64,000 nucleotides of DNA from contig CAVRJN010000007.1 in NCBI GenBank assembly GCA_963721585.1, positions 186,001-250,000 on the forward strand, in the 5' to 3' direction. Below are positions 18,117 through 31,743 of this stretch, in pieces (within the stretch, counting starts at the first letter, position 1; the number at the start of each line of letters is the position of its first letter). The DNA is from Bog-473 sp963721585. GTDB taxonomy: Bacteria; Actinomycetota; Acidimicrobiia; Acidimicrobiales; RAAP-2. The notes below the pieces were generated by a model, which made no database searches, was not told where the DNA came from, and saw only the letters and a program-made list of their open reading frames with translations. A program made the position numbers and the translations under genes.

Positions 18117-19103
18117 GTGCTCCAGGGGACGCTGCGCCAGGACGGCCGGGACACGCCGGCGACCACGGAGAACGTGCTCGCCGCTCTCGCCGGGACCGGG
18201 TTCTTCTGGCTCGATCTGGACGACGCGGCGACGGACGGCATGGTCGGCGAGCTGCTGACCACCCACTTCGGCTTCCACCATCTGGCCGTCCAGTCGGCGG
18301 AGCGCTTCGGGCAGCGCCCGCGCATCGACCCCTACGACAACTTCGTCTACCTGGTGGGCCGGGGTGCCGATCCGGACCACACGGGCAACGCCGAGGTGCA
18401 CTGCTTCTGGACGGACCGCTACGTCGTCACGGTGCACCGCGGACCGTGCCCGACTCTGGCCCACGTGCGGGACCGGCTCGAGCTCCACCCGTTCGCCCAG
18501 GTGGCCTCGCCCCAGGTCGTCATCGTGTACCTCGTCGTCGGCTCGCTGGTGGACAGCTTCTTCCCGGTCCTCTCCAAGTTCGACGACAGGATCGACGCTC
18601 TGGAGGACGACATCCTCAAGGCGCCCACCGAGGCGCAGCTCGGCGTGCTGTTCGACCTGAAGCGCTCCCTCATGGACATGCGCAAGATCGTGGCACCCGA
18701 GCGCGACATGATCGGCAGCCTCAACGCCGGGGTCACCGACATACCCGGCTTGAACGACGAGGCGACGCGGTACTTCCGCGACCTTTACGACCACCTCATC
18801 CGCGTGGCGGACATGATCGACAATTACCGGGACCTGCTTTCCAGCGTCATGGACACCCACCTTTCGACGGTGTCGAACCGTCTCAACGTGGTGATGAAGC
18901 AGCTGACCATCATCGCCACCGTCTTCCTGCCGCTGAGCTTCCTGACCGGGTTCTTCGGGCAGAACTTCAGCTACCTGGTGCGCGTCTGGCTGGCCCCTAC
19001 GTGGAGCTTCTTCGTGCTGGCGATCGGACTCGACATCCTGACCGTAGTGTTCCTCGTCGTGCTGTTCCGCCGCCGCGGCTGGATGGGTGGCCCAACAGTC
19101 TGA
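18117..19103 (+). CDS. CorA-family divalent cation channel/transporter
   Basis: A 328-residue CorA protein. The cytosolic funnel includes FFWLDLDDAATDGMVGELL, FHHLAVQSAERFGQRPR and the long helix FDDRIDALEDDIL. Two membrane helices close the protein (IIATVFLPLSFLTGFFG and WSFFVLAIGLDILTVVFLVVLF). The selectivity motif, normally Y/F-GMN at the end of helix 1, reads GQN here (residues 281-283), replacing Met with Gln. The start is a GTG preceded by GAGG; the much longer open frame upstream overlaps the oxidoreductase in another frame and was rejected. Probably Mg2+/Co2+ or, given the GQN, a different ion such as Zn2+. Confidence 0.88.
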   Translation: MLQGTLRQDGRDTPATTENVLAALAGTGFFWLDLDDAATDGMVGELLTTHFGFHHLAVQSAERFGQRPRIDPYDNFVYLVGRGADPDHTGNAEVHCFWTDRYVVTVHRGPCPTLAHVRDRLELHPFAQVASPQVVIVYLVVGSLVDSFFPVLSKFDDRIDALEDDILKAPTEAQLGVLFDLKRSLMDMRKIVAPERDMIGSLNAGVTDIPGLNDEATRYFRDLYDHLIRVADMIDNYRDLLSSVMDTHLSTVSNRLNVVMKQLTIIATVFLPLSFLTGFFGQNFSYLVRVWLAPTWSFFVLAIGLDILTVVFLVVLFRRRGWMGGPTV

Positions 19104-19135
19104 GCCGGCCCGTCACGGTGGGCGTCGGCGTGTGA

Positions 19136-20593
19136 TCAGTAGCGACCGGACGAGCAGAGCGGCAGACCCTGCGGGCGTTCGGCCGTGTGGGCCTCGTAGC
19201 CGGTCCACCAGTCCTCGCAGCCGTCGGGCACCGGGAAGCCGAGCTGCTTGCGCCGGTCCACCAGGGTGCGGACGAGATCCTTGTGCTCGCGCACCAGCGC
19301 CAGCGTCCCGGCGTCGCCTTCCCCGATCCGTCCGGTCGCCCACAGTGACTCCTCCAGGCGCCAGGCCTCGCGGCGGGCCTCGACGATGGCGTGGGTGCCG
19401 TCGGCGATGTCGTCCCGGATGTCGGCGTCGCCGGCGGAGAGGAGGTCGGCAGCGCGCAGCCAGCCGTAGTCCTTGTTGATGCGCAGGAGTCCCGGCTCGA
19501 TCTCGAACAGGCCGACCACGTCGACGACGGGGTCGACCGTCGTCAGGGAGGTGCCTTCGGGCAGGTGGATGTTGAGGTTCGAGATCTGGCGCTCGGCCAC
19601 CCCGATCATCCCCATGGAGCGCAGCCCGATGTAGCCGGCCGGGGCCACGGCATAGTCCCGCTCATCACGCGTGAGCCGGAGCGGCACCGCCACCACGGCG
19701 ATGATCCGCGTCGCGCCCAGGGCGGCCGCGGCGGAGACCGGAACGATCTCGACCACCCCACCGTCGACGTAGTCGTCGTCGGCCATGGGGTGCGGCGGGA
19801 AGACCATCGGCACGCTGGCCGACGCGATGGCGCCGTCCACCAGGTCGACCGGGCCGGCGGACCCGGGTGGCGCAGGGGTGCGGGCATCGGATTCCACCAA
19901 GGTGCCGTCCTCGGTGACGTAGCGCAGGACGCCGGCGCGCAATGCGGTGACCGCCAGGCGCAACTGCAGGCCGGGGCGGGCGATGAGGGCGGGATCGACG
20001 GCCCGGACCCCGTCCTCGCTGCCGTGGCGGAGCGCGCCTTCCAACGGGTCCAGATTGAGGACCGAGCTGCCGCTGCTCCGCAGATGACGCCGGACGCGGG
20101 GCAGCCGGAGGCTGGCGCCGGCCACCAACCGCGCCAGGTGGCGCTGGCGCTTCCGGCGGGCCCGTCGGGACTGGCGCCGGCCCTTGCGGTCGGAATCGCA
20201 CGCCGGAACGACCTCGTTACCGGCCAGCACGGTCGAGGGGGTCAAGGGGAAGGGTGGCCGGGTGCCCTCGGTGATCTCCTCGTGGATCTCGCGGCCCAAC
20301 GCGGTCCCGTCGAGGGCGCCCAGCCAGGCCTGCTTACCGAACACGTGCTCGGTCTGTGTCCAGGCCAGCACGTCACCTTCGATCTCGTTCACACGGTCCA
20401 GGAACTCGGGGAGCGTGCGGGCCTGCGCCAGGACGGTGGCGGCGATGGCGCCGGCCGATGTGGCGGTGATGATCTCCGGGGCGATCCCCTCCACACCGAC
20501 CAGGTACTGGAGCACGCCGACCTCGAAGGAGCCCTTCGTGCCGCCACCGGCCAGGACGAAGGCCGTGGGGCCCTTGCAGGGGTCAGGGGACAT
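19136..20593 (-). CDS. Patatin-like phospholipase
   Basis: A 485-residue protein. The glycine-rich oxyanion loop is LAGGGTKGSFEVGVL (residues 14-28). The serine elbow is TATSAGAI (Ser-46), so the usual G-x-S-x-G is A-x-S-x-G. The catalytic-dyad Asp is in DDDYVDGGVVE, about 240 residues later. Between them lies a long basic insert rich in Arg (KGRRQSRRARRKRQRH), absent from short patatins. It hydrolyses acyl esters of phospholipids in related proteins. ATG 20593 was chosen just ahead of the domain. Unrelated in function to the adjacent thiS-thiO pair as far as can be seen. Confidence 0.9.
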   Translation of the reverse strand: MSPDPCKGPTAFVLAGGGTKGSFEVGVLQYLVGVEGIAPEIITATSAGAIAATVLAQARTLPEFLDRVNEIEGDVLAWTQTEHVFGKQAWLGALDGTALGREIHEEITEGTRPPFPLTPSTVLAGNEVVPACDSDRKGRRQSRRARRKRQRHLARLVAGASLRLPRVRRHLRSSGSSVLNLDPLEGALRHGSEDGVRAVDPALIARPGLQLRLAVTALRAGVLRYVTEDGTLVESDARTPAPPGSAGPVDLVDGAIASASVPMVFPPHPMADDDYVDGGVVEIVPVSAAAALGATRIIAVVAVPLRLTRDERDYAVAPAGYIGLRSMGMIGVAERQISNLNIHLPEGTSLTTVDPVVDVVGLFEIEPGLLRINKDYGWLRAADLLSAGDADIRDDIADGTHAIVEARREAWRLEESLWATGRIGEGDAGTLALVREHKDLVRTLVDRRKQLGFPVPDGCEDWWTGYEAHTAERPQGLPLCSSGRY

Positions 20594-20651
20594 CGGACGA
20601 TTCTGGCACCGGCCGCCGAGCGCGGACAAAGGCGGTCAGGCAGTGACCGAC

Positions 20652-20867
20652 TCAGCCTCCGGCGGCGGCGGTCACGACCTCGACGAGGGAGCCGGCGCGG
20701 GCGGGCGTGGTCGCCCATTCCGAGCGGGGGATGACGCAGCGGTCGACGGCGACCGCCACCCCCGTGGGGTCGTCCTGGGCGGTGACTGCCACCACGAGGT
20801 CGGCAATGGTGGCGCCGGCGCGGACCTCGATCGGCTCGCCGTTCAGCTGCAGTGCCAGTGCCGTCAT
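20652..20867 (-). CDS. thiS: Sulfur carrier protein ThiS
   Basis: A 71-residue ubiquitin-like protein, MTALALQLNGEPIEV ... SLVEVVTAAAGG. It ends in the Gly-Gly that is adenylated and then thiocarboxylated for thiazole synthesis. The start overlaps the thiO stop by four bases (ATGA), so the two are translationally coupled. ThiS donates sulfur to ThiG, but no thiG, thiE or thiF follows. The next gene is a patatin. Confidence 0.88.
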   Translation of the reverse strand: MTALALQLNGEPIEVRAGATIADLVVAVTAQDDPTGVAVAVDRCVIPRSEWATTPARAGSLVEVVTAAAGG

Positions 20868-21979
20868 ACCGGCGCCAGAGCCTCGATGAGCGGGGCGAGC
20901 GGGCGGCGCCCGACCAGGTCGACCACCGCGGCGGCAGTGAGGGGTGCGAGCAGGATGCCGTTGCGGTAGTGGCCGACGGCCGCGATGACACCCTCCAGCG
21001 CCGTCCACCCGATGCGCGGTGTGTTGTCGGGCGTGGCGGGCCGCAGGCCGGTGGCGGCCTCGAGCAGCTCGAACTCGTCGATGCCGGGCACAATCACCCG
21101 CGCGTCGCACAGTAATTCGTGCACCGCGCCCGCCCGCACCGCCGTGTCCCTACCCCGCTCCTCGACCGTGGCGCCGACCACGACCGAGCCGTCGCGACGT
21201 GGCACCAGGTACACCGAGCGTCCGTGCACCAGGCCGCGCACGGTGCGCGCGAGTAGCGGGACGGGCGTGGCTGCGTCGGGAGCCCCGAGGCGCAGGATGT
21301 GCCCCTTGACCGGGCGGAGGAAGGGGAGCCCGGCGCCGGTGAGCCCGTCGATGGAACGGAGGCCCGTGCCGGCCGCCAGGACGACGTGGTCCGCGGCGAG
21401 GCGGCGGCCGTCCGCCAGGACGAGCGTCGGCCCGTCGTCGAGCTCGGTCACGCTGCTCTCGACGAACGTCACCCCGCCGGCGCGGCACGCGTCGGCGAGC
21501 GCTCCGAGAAGGGCACGGTTGTCGACCTGGTGGTCGCCCGGGACCTCGATCCCGCCGCGCAGGGTGGGGCTGAGCGCGGGGACCAGGCCGCGACATTCGC
21601 TGGCACTGCGGCGGTGCGCCTCGAGGCCGAGCGCGTGCTGGTAGGCGAGGAGGTCGTCGAGGCTGGCGCGATCGGACGCATCGAGCGCGACCGTCACCGT
21701 GCCCGTCGTGTCGTAGCCGACGTCGTGACCGGTGGCGCCCTCCAGCGCGCCTGCGAACGCAGGCCAGCGCCCGGCGCCCTCCACCAGCAGTTCGGTCAGG
21801 GTGGACTCACCAAATTGCGCCTCGGTGACGGGGGCGAGCATGCCGGCCGCCACCCACGACGCTCCGTCGCGCCCCGGGGCCGGCGCAAGGACCGTGACCG
21901 CATGACCGTTGCGTGACAATTCCCACGCACAAGCCAGGCCGACGACCCCGCCCCCCACGACATGGATGCGTGATCCCAT
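20864..21979 (-). CDS. thiO: Glycine oxidase ThiO
   Basis: A 371-residue FAD enzyme. It starts MGSRIHVVGGGVVGLACAWEL, the dinucleotide-binding fold, and continues through GASWVAAGMLAPVTEAQFG, typical of ThiO. C-terminal ATGLRPATPDNTPRIGWTALEGVIAAVGHYRNGILLAP matches the conserved substrate and FAD region of glycine oxidases. The reaction: glycine + O2 to iminoacetate (dehydroglycine), H2O2 and NH3 release; the imine feeds thiazole phosphate synthesis. It is coupled to thiS. I could not see a TPP riboswitch in the 100 bases upstream, which form the divergent promoter region with gltB. Confidence 0.93.
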   Translation of the reverse strand: MGSRIHVVGGGVVGLACAWELSRNGHAVTVLAPAPGRDGASWVAAGMLAPVTEAQFGESTLTELLVEGAGRWPAFAGALEGATGHDVGYDTTGTVTVALDASDRASLDDLLAYQHALGLEAHRRSASECRGLVPALSPTLRGGIEVPGDHQVDNRALLGALADACRAGGVTFVESSVTELDDGPTLVLADGRRLAADHVVLAAGTGLRSIDGLTGAGLPFLRPVKGHILRLGAPDAATPVPLLARTVRGLVHGRSVYLVPRRDGSVVVGATVEERGRDTAVRAGAVHELLCDARVIVPGIDEFELLEAATGLRPATPDNTPRIGWTALEGVIAAVGHYRNGILLAPLTAAAVVDLVGRRPLAPLIEALAPV

Positions 21980-22079
21980 GCGCCGAGCCTACGAGAGCGG
22001 TCGTGTATCCTGGTCTCTCCACTTCGGGCCAACGTCGTCCCGGTATCCGTGCAACTTCTCCTCACTCGGAAGGACGCCG

Positions 22080-26634
<4,555 letters not shown>

Positions 26635-26642
<8 letters not shown>

Positions 26643-28179
26643 GACGACGGGCTTCATGGAGTATCCGCGGAAGTTGCCGCGCCGCCGGCCGGTGTCGGTC
26701 CGGCTACGCGACTGGCGCGAGGTCTACGAGCCGTTCGGCGAGGACGAGACGAAAGAGCAGGGCGCACGCTGCATGGACTGTGGCATCCCGTTCTGCCATG
26801 AAGGCTGCCCGCTCGGGAACCTAATCCCGGAGTGGAACGACCTGGTCTACCGGGACGACTGGCCCGGCGCCATGGAGCGCCTGCACGCCACGAACAATTT
26901 CCCCGAATTCACAGGGCGCCTGTGCCCGGCGCCCTGTGAGGCGTCGTGCGTGCTCGGGATCAACGAGGATCCGGTCACCATCGAACGGATCGAGTACGAG
27001 ATCGTCGAGCGGGCCTGGGACGAGGGCTGGGTGGATCCGCAGCTGCCGACGGTGCGCACCGGCAAGTCCATCGCCGTCGTGGGATCCGGACCCGCCGGCC
27101 TCGCGGCCGCCCAGCAGTTGGCGCGGGCGGGCCACCTGGTGACCGTCTTCGAGCGGGCCGAGAAGCCAGGTGGGCTGCTGAGGTACGGCATCCCCGAGTT
27201 CAAGATGGAGAAGGCCGTCCTGGACCGGCGGTTGGCCCAGATGGAGGCGGAGGGCGTCGCCTTCGTGTGCTCCACCTCCATCGGTGGTCGCCCACACGAA
27301 CCGGGGTCGGGCGCTGCAGAACCCGGTGAGGAACGCGGGATCGGGACGGCGTGCGCGCCGGACGTGACCGTGCGGCCGGCGGCCGAGATTCACGCCGCCT
27401 TCGATGCGGTCGTGCTGGCCGGCGGCGCCACGCTGCCGCGGGACCTCCCCGTGCCCGGGCGTGCGCTCGACGGGATCCACCTGGCCCTGGAATACCTCAA
27501 GCCTTCGAACCTGGTCCAGGAGGGGGCCCTGGGCGCGGTGCCGATCAATGCCAAGGGCAAGCGCGTCGTCATCATCGGCGGCGGTGACACCGGGGCGGAC
27601 TGCCTCGGCACGGCCCACCGCCAGGGCGCGCAGTCGGTGCACCAGCTCGAGATCATGGCCGAGCCTCCGAGCGACCGGCTGGCCGACAACCCGTGGCCGC
27701 TGTGGCCGCTCATCCTGCGCACCTCCTCGGCCCACGAGGAGGGTGGGGCGCGGCTCTTCTCCGTGACGACGACCGAGTTCGTCGACGACGGCTCGGGCGC
27801 CGTGCATGCCCTGCGCGGGCACACCGTCGAGATGCGGACCGAGGACGGCCGCCCGGTCTTCGAGGCGGTACCGGGCTCGGAGTTCGAGCTGGAGTGCGAT
27901 CTCGTGTTCCTGGCCATGGGGTTCGTGGGGACGGAGCGCCGCAATGCGGTCGAGGAACTGGGCGTCGAGGTGGGCCCGCGGGGCACCGTGGCAGCCGACC
28001 CGGGCTGGGCGACCAGTGTCGACGGGGTCTTCGTGTGTGGGGACCAGACGCGGGGTCAGAGCCTGATCGTCTGGGCGATCGCCGAGGGACGCTCGTGTGC
28101 GGCGGCCGTCGACCGCTGGCTCATGGGGACGACGGCGCTGCCGGCACCGATCATGCCCGGGCAGGTGGCGCTCCGCTAG
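26635..28179 (+). CDS. gltD: Glutamate synthase small (beta) subunit
   Basis: A 514-residue NADPH-dependent flavoprotein. The N-terminal Cys set that binds 4Fe-4S clusters is complete (CMDCGIPFCHEGCPLG and CPAPCEASC). Two nucleotide folds follow: FAD (SIAVVGSGPAGLAAAQQLARAG) and NADPH (RVVIIGGGDTGADCLGTA). The C-terminus has the VFVCGDQTRGQSLIVWAI FAD motif. It passes electrons from NADPH to GltB. An insert near residues 220-245 (PHEPGSGAAEPGEERGIG) is longer than usual and low in complexity. Translation is coupled by the 8-base overlap with gltB. Confidence 0.97.
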
Positions 28180-28226
28180 CAGCGGTCACCGCCCCCGGGC
28201 ATCGACCGCTCGGTACTGTGCACACC

Positions 28227-29039
28227 GTGCCCTTCACCGACGCCAACGGTGTCTCCCTCTACTACGAGCTCGTGGGAAGCGGAGAGCGACTGCTGTGCAT
28301 TGCGGGCACGGGAGGTGACCTGCGCCAGCGACCCCGCATGGATGGCCCCCTGACCGCCAACTTCGAGGTGCTGGCCTACGACCAGCGCGGCCTGGGACAG
28401 AGCAGCGTGCCCGCCTGGCCCTACGCCATGGCCGACTTCGCCGACGATGCCGCCGCACTCCTCGACGCCGTCGGCTGGGACGACTGCGCGGTGCTCGGGG
28501 TGTCGTTCGGCGGCATGGTCGCCCAGGAGGTGGCCATCCGGCACCCCGAGCGGGTACGCCGGCTCGTCCTGGCCTGCACCTCGGCCGGTGGTGCGGGCGG
28601 CGCCTCCTACCCGCTCCACCTCTTGGCCGAGCTGCACCCCGAGGAGCGGTCCGCGGTGCGCATGGAACTCATCGACACCCGCTGGGACGAGACGTGGCGG
28701 CGGTCCAATCCCGAGATGGTCACGCTGCTCGGTGAGCGCATGGGTCTGGAGGGGGAGGGGGGCACACCCGCGCCGGGCCTCACCAATCAGCTGGCCGCCC
28801 GCGCCGGGCACGACACGGCCGACCGACTCGGCTCCGTCACCTGCCCGACCCTGGTGTGTGGCGGGCGCTTCGACGGGATCGCCCCTCCCGCCAACAGCGA
28901 ATTCCTGGCCCGGGCCATTCCCGGCGCCCGCCTCGAGATGTTCGACGGGGGCCACGGCTTCTTCATGCAGGATCCCTCGGCCTTCCCCACCCTCATTGCC
29001 TTCCTCGCCGACGGCGCAACAGAGCGTGGCGCGCCGTAG
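28227..29039 (+). CDS. alpha/beta fold hydrolase
   Basis: About 270 residues starting VPFTDANGVSLYYELVG (GTG; a second GTG nine bases upstream is possible). The fold shows LLCIAGTGGD in the oxyanion position, the nucleophile elbow GVSFGGMVAQEVA and the acid in CGGRFDGIAPP, with the catalytic His in DGGHGFFMQD. The HG oxyanion residue of most members is replaced by AGTGG. Close to 3-oxoadipate enol-lactonase-like and related esterases in general pattern; the substrate is not decidable. Ten bases separate it from pgi, so it may be cotranscribed. Confidence 0.85.
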   Translation: MPFTDANGVSLYYELVGSGERLLCIAGTGGDLRQRPRMDGPLTANFEVLAYDQRGLGQSSVPAWPYAMADFADDAAALLDAVGWDDCAVLGVSFGGMVAQEVAIRHPERVRRLVLACTSAGGAGGASYPLHLLAELHPEERSAVRMELIDTRWDETWRRSNPEMVTLLGERMGLEGEGGTPAPGLTNQLAARAGHDTADRLGSVTCPTLVCGGRFDGIAPPANSEFLARAIPGARLEMFDGGHGFFMQDPSAFPTLIAFLADGATERGAP

Positions 29040-29048
29040 ATTGCGTTC

Positions 29049-30689
29049 ATGGACCTCACCGCGACACCGGAGTGGAAGGCGCTGACGGCGCACTACAACA
29101 AGATCTCGACGCGGCATCTGCGGGAGCTCTTCGCGGACGATCCCGAACGGACGGACCGCATGACGGCGGGCGGCGCCGACCTCGTCGTCGACTTCTCGAA
29201 GCAAAGGGCAACGAACGAAACGCTGCGCCTGCTCTTCGACCTGGCCCGGGCGGCCAGGGTGGAGGAGCACCGCGACGCGATGTTCGCCGGCAAGCACATC
29301 AACACGACCGAGGACCGCGCCGTCCTGCACGTGGCGCTGCGCATGCCGCCCGGCAGCGAGTTGCGCGTCGACGGCCAGGACGTCGTCGGCGATGTGCACG
29401 CGGTTCTGGACCAGATGGGCGACCTCTCCGATCGCATCCGGAACGGACAGTGGACCGGAGCAACCGGCAAGCGGATCGCCGCGGTCGTCAACATCGGGAT
29501 CGGCGGCTCGGACCTCGGCCCCGCGATGGCCACGCTGGCGCTGGCCGACTACGCCCAGCCGGGCCTGGCCAGTCGTTTCGTGTCCAACGTCGACCCAGTC
29601 GACCTCTACGCGGCCACGCACGACCTGGACCCCGAGACGACACTCTTCGTCATCAGCTCCAAGACGTTCACGACGCTGGAGACGCTGACCAACGCCGCGG
29701 CGGCCCGGGACTGGCTCCTGGCCGGACTCGGCAGCGCCGCCGGCGACGATGCCGTGGCGAAGCACTTCGTCGCGGTGTCGACCAATGCCAAAGGGGTGGC
29801 GGCGTTCGGGATCGACACTGACAACATGCTCCGGTTCTGGGACTGGGTCGGCGGTCGCTACTCCTACGACTCGGCCATCGGCTTCTCGTTGATGGTGGCG
29901 ATCGGTCGCGAGGCCTTCGGCGAGATGCTCGCCGGCTTCCACGCCATCGACGAGCACTTCCGGACGACGCCGCTGGCCGAGAACCTCCCTGTCATTCAGG
30001 GGATGCTCAACGTGTGGTACAACAATTTCTTCGGTGCGCAGACACACGCCGTCCTGCCGTACAGCCACCGGATGGCCCGCTTCCCGGCCTACCTGCAGCA
30101 GCTGACCATGGAGTCCAACGGCAAGTCGGTCAAGCTCGACGGCACGCCGGTCTCGGGGCAGACGGGGGAGATCTTCTGGGGCGAGCCGGGCACCAACGGG
30201 CAGCACGCCTTCTACCAGTTGCTGCATCAGGGCACCAAGCTGGTGCCGGCGGACTTCATCGCCTTCGCCGAGTCCACCCATGACACGGGGGATCAGCAGG
30301 ATCTCCTGATGGCCAACTGCCTGGCGCAGACCAAGGCGCTCGCGTTCGGCAAGACGGCGGAGGAGATCGCCGCGGGAGGGACACCGGCGGCCCTGGTACC
30401 CCACAAGGTCATGCCCGGCAACCGGCCGAGCTCGACCATCCTCGCCCCGAAACTCACGCCATCGGTCCTGGGCCAGCTCGTGGCGCTCTACGAGCACACG
30501 GTGTTCGTCGAGGGCACCATCTGGGACATCGACTCGTTCGACCAGTGGGGCGTGGAGCTCGGAAAGGTCATGGCGAAGGAGCTGGCGCCGATCCTGACCG
30601 ACACCGCGGCACCCGATCTGTCGGGCCAGGACTCGTCGACGGCGTCCCTGGTGCGTCAGTACCGGGGGCTCCGGGGTCGGGCCGTCTGA
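29049..30689 (+). CDS. pgi: Glucose-6-phosphate isomerase
   Basis: A 546-residue enzyme, normal length. VVNIGIGGSDLGPAMA binds the sugar phosphate; the two PGI signatures are present as FVISSKTFTTLETLTNA with the preceding SNVDP and, later, the catalytic region GQTGEIFWGEPGTNGQHAFYQL (His). MESNGKSVKLDG also fits. It interconverts glucose-6-phosphate and fructose-6-phosphate in glycolysis and gluconeogenesis. It is 34 kb from the minus-strand tkt-tal-gnd-pgl cluster and not in that operon. Confidence 0.97.
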   Translation: MDLTATPEWKALTAHYNKISTRHLRELFADDPERTDRMTAGGADLVVDFSKQRATNETLRLLFDLARAARVEEHRDAMFAGKHINTTEDRAVLHVALRMPPGSELRVDGQDVVGDVHAVLDQMGDLSDRIRNGQWTGATGKRIAAVVNIGIGGSDLGPAMATLALADYAQPGLASRFVSNVDPVDLYAATHDLDPETTLFVISSKTFTTLETLTNAAAARDWLLAGLGSAAGDDAVAKHFVAVSTNAKGVAAFGIDTDNMLRFWDWVGGRYSYDSAIGFSLMVAIGREAFGEMLAGFHAIDEHFRTTPLAENLPVIQGMLNVWYNNFFGAQTHAVLPYSHRMARFPAYLQQLTMESNGKSVKLDGTPVSGQTGEIFWGEPGTNGQHAFYQLLHQGTKLVPADFIAFAESTHDTGDQQDLLMANCLAQTKALAFGKTAEEIAAGGTPAALVPHKVMPGNRPSSTILAPKLTPSVLGQLVALYEHTVFVEGTIWDIDSFDQWGVELGKVMAKELAPILTDTAAPDLSGQDSSTASLVRQYRGLRGRAV

Positions 30690-30694
30690 GCAGA

Positions 30695-31132
30695 TCAGGC
30701 CCGCGTCTCGATACCGTGCAGCGGCTGGCGCGGCATCAGCCCACGCCAGGCACTCGGCATGGTGCGCCCGAGCCGGCCCAGTTCCTCGAGGTGGGTCTCG
30801 GACAGCGCCTCGAGGCGCTTGCCGCCCGTTGCGGTGAGCTGCAGGCGGACGACCCGGTGGTCCCGCGGGTCGCGCACCCTCTTGACCAGCTTGGCGGCAA
30901 CGGCCCGGTCGACCAGCCCGACCGCACTGTGGTGGCGCAGCAACAGGTAATCGGCGACCTCGCCGACGGTCGGGCCGCGCGGATCGGGGTGCCCCCGGAC
31001 AACCAGCAACAACTGCTCCTGCGCCGGCGTCAATCCGGCAGCTTCGGCCTGCTGCTCGCTCCAGCGGACGAACCGGCGCAGCCCTGCCCGCAGTGCCAGC
31101 AGGTCCTCGTAGTCGGCATGCCGCAGAACCAT
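30695..31132 (-). CDS. MarR family transcriptional regulator
   Basis: A 145-residue winged-helix regulator. LTPAQEQLLLVVRGHPDPRGPTVGEVADYLLLRHHSAVGLVDRAVAAKLVKRVRDPRDHRVVRLQLTATG is the MarR helix-turn-helix and wing, including the DxRxxR-type wing residues (DPRDHRVV). Terminal helices give the dimer interface. Start ATG 31132 leaves 12 bases to a perfect 17-bp palindrome, a probable own operator that also faces the divergent YCII-ECF42 locus. MarR proteins usually repress and are relieved by phenolic or oxidative signals. The longer upstream frame shown by this region is not protein-like. Confidence 0.88.
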   Translation of the reverse strand: MVLRHADYEDLLALRAGLRRFVRWSEQQAEAAGLTPAQEQLLLVVRGHPDPRGPTVGEVADYLLLRHHSAVGLVDRAVAAKLVKRVRDPRDHRVVRLQLTATGGKRLEALSETHLEELGRLGRTMPSAWRGLMPRQPLHGIETRA

Positions 31133-31144
31133 CGCTCTACGATA

Positions 31145-31161
31145 CTCTCGTGACACGAGAG
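31145..31161. promoter_or_regulatory. 17-bp perfect palindrome, probable MarR operator
   Basis: CTCTCGTG A CACGAGAG is a perfect palindrome of two 8-base arms around one central base. It lies 12 bases in front of the marR start and about 170 bases before the decayed YCII gene. Size and symmetry match a typical MarR dimer site, so autoregulation is the natural reading. No second site is apparent in the spacer. Confidence 0.65.
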
Positions 31162-31330
31162 AAATGGCGGATAGCGGTTGGGAGGAAGTGTGCGCTTCCG
31201 AGATGACCCGAGCCGCACGAGGAATCGAGACCATCGAGATATGTCGGGTGGGGTGTCGAAATCCCGGAGACGGCTCCGTCCCTGCAGTGAACACGGCCAC
31301 AATGGGCCGTACCTCACCAAGGAGAACATG

Positions 31331-31738
31331 ATGGCCAAGTACCTTCTGCTCAAGCACTACCGGGGCGCGCCGGCTGCAGTGAACAACGTGCCGATGGACC
31401 AGTGGACGCCGGACGAGATCACGGCCCACGTGCAGTACATGCACGACTTCGCCGCGCTGCTCGACGGAACCGGCGAGTTCGTCGACAGTCAGGCGCTCTC
31501 CCCGGAGGCACGTTCGTCCGCTACGACGGCGACCACCGGTCACCGGTCACCGACGGACCCTTCCCGGAGACCAAGGACCTGATCGCCGGCTGGATGGCGA
31601 TCGACGTCGACTCCCACGAGCGGGCGATGGAGCTGGCCAGCGAGCTGTCGGCGGCGCCGGGTGCGGGCGGGAAACCGATCCACGAGTGGCTCGAGGTACG
31701 CCCCTTCCTGACCGCGCCCCCGACCACCACTGAGTCAC
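31331..31738 (+). pseudogene. YCII/DGPF-domain protein, frameshifted
   Basis: GGAG precedes ATG 31331. The frame opens MAKYLLLKHYRGAPAAV, a YCII-related start, then shifts near 31507-31512. In the next frame it continues TFVRYDGDHRSPVTDGPFPETKDLIAGWMAIDVDS with the signature DGPF-x-E-x-K and ends near EVRPFL. The two halves together make one normal DGPF protein of about 135 residues. DGPF proteins sit beside ECF42 sigma factors, and this copy also abuts one in the same frame. With its partner damaged as well, the locus is most likely dead. Confidence 0.75.
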
Positions 31739-31743
31739 CCGCT

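Noticed and set aside
21980..22079. TPP riboswitch before thiO or gltB
   Set aside because: No CUGAGA-type core or matching helix seen; only ordinary promoter space.
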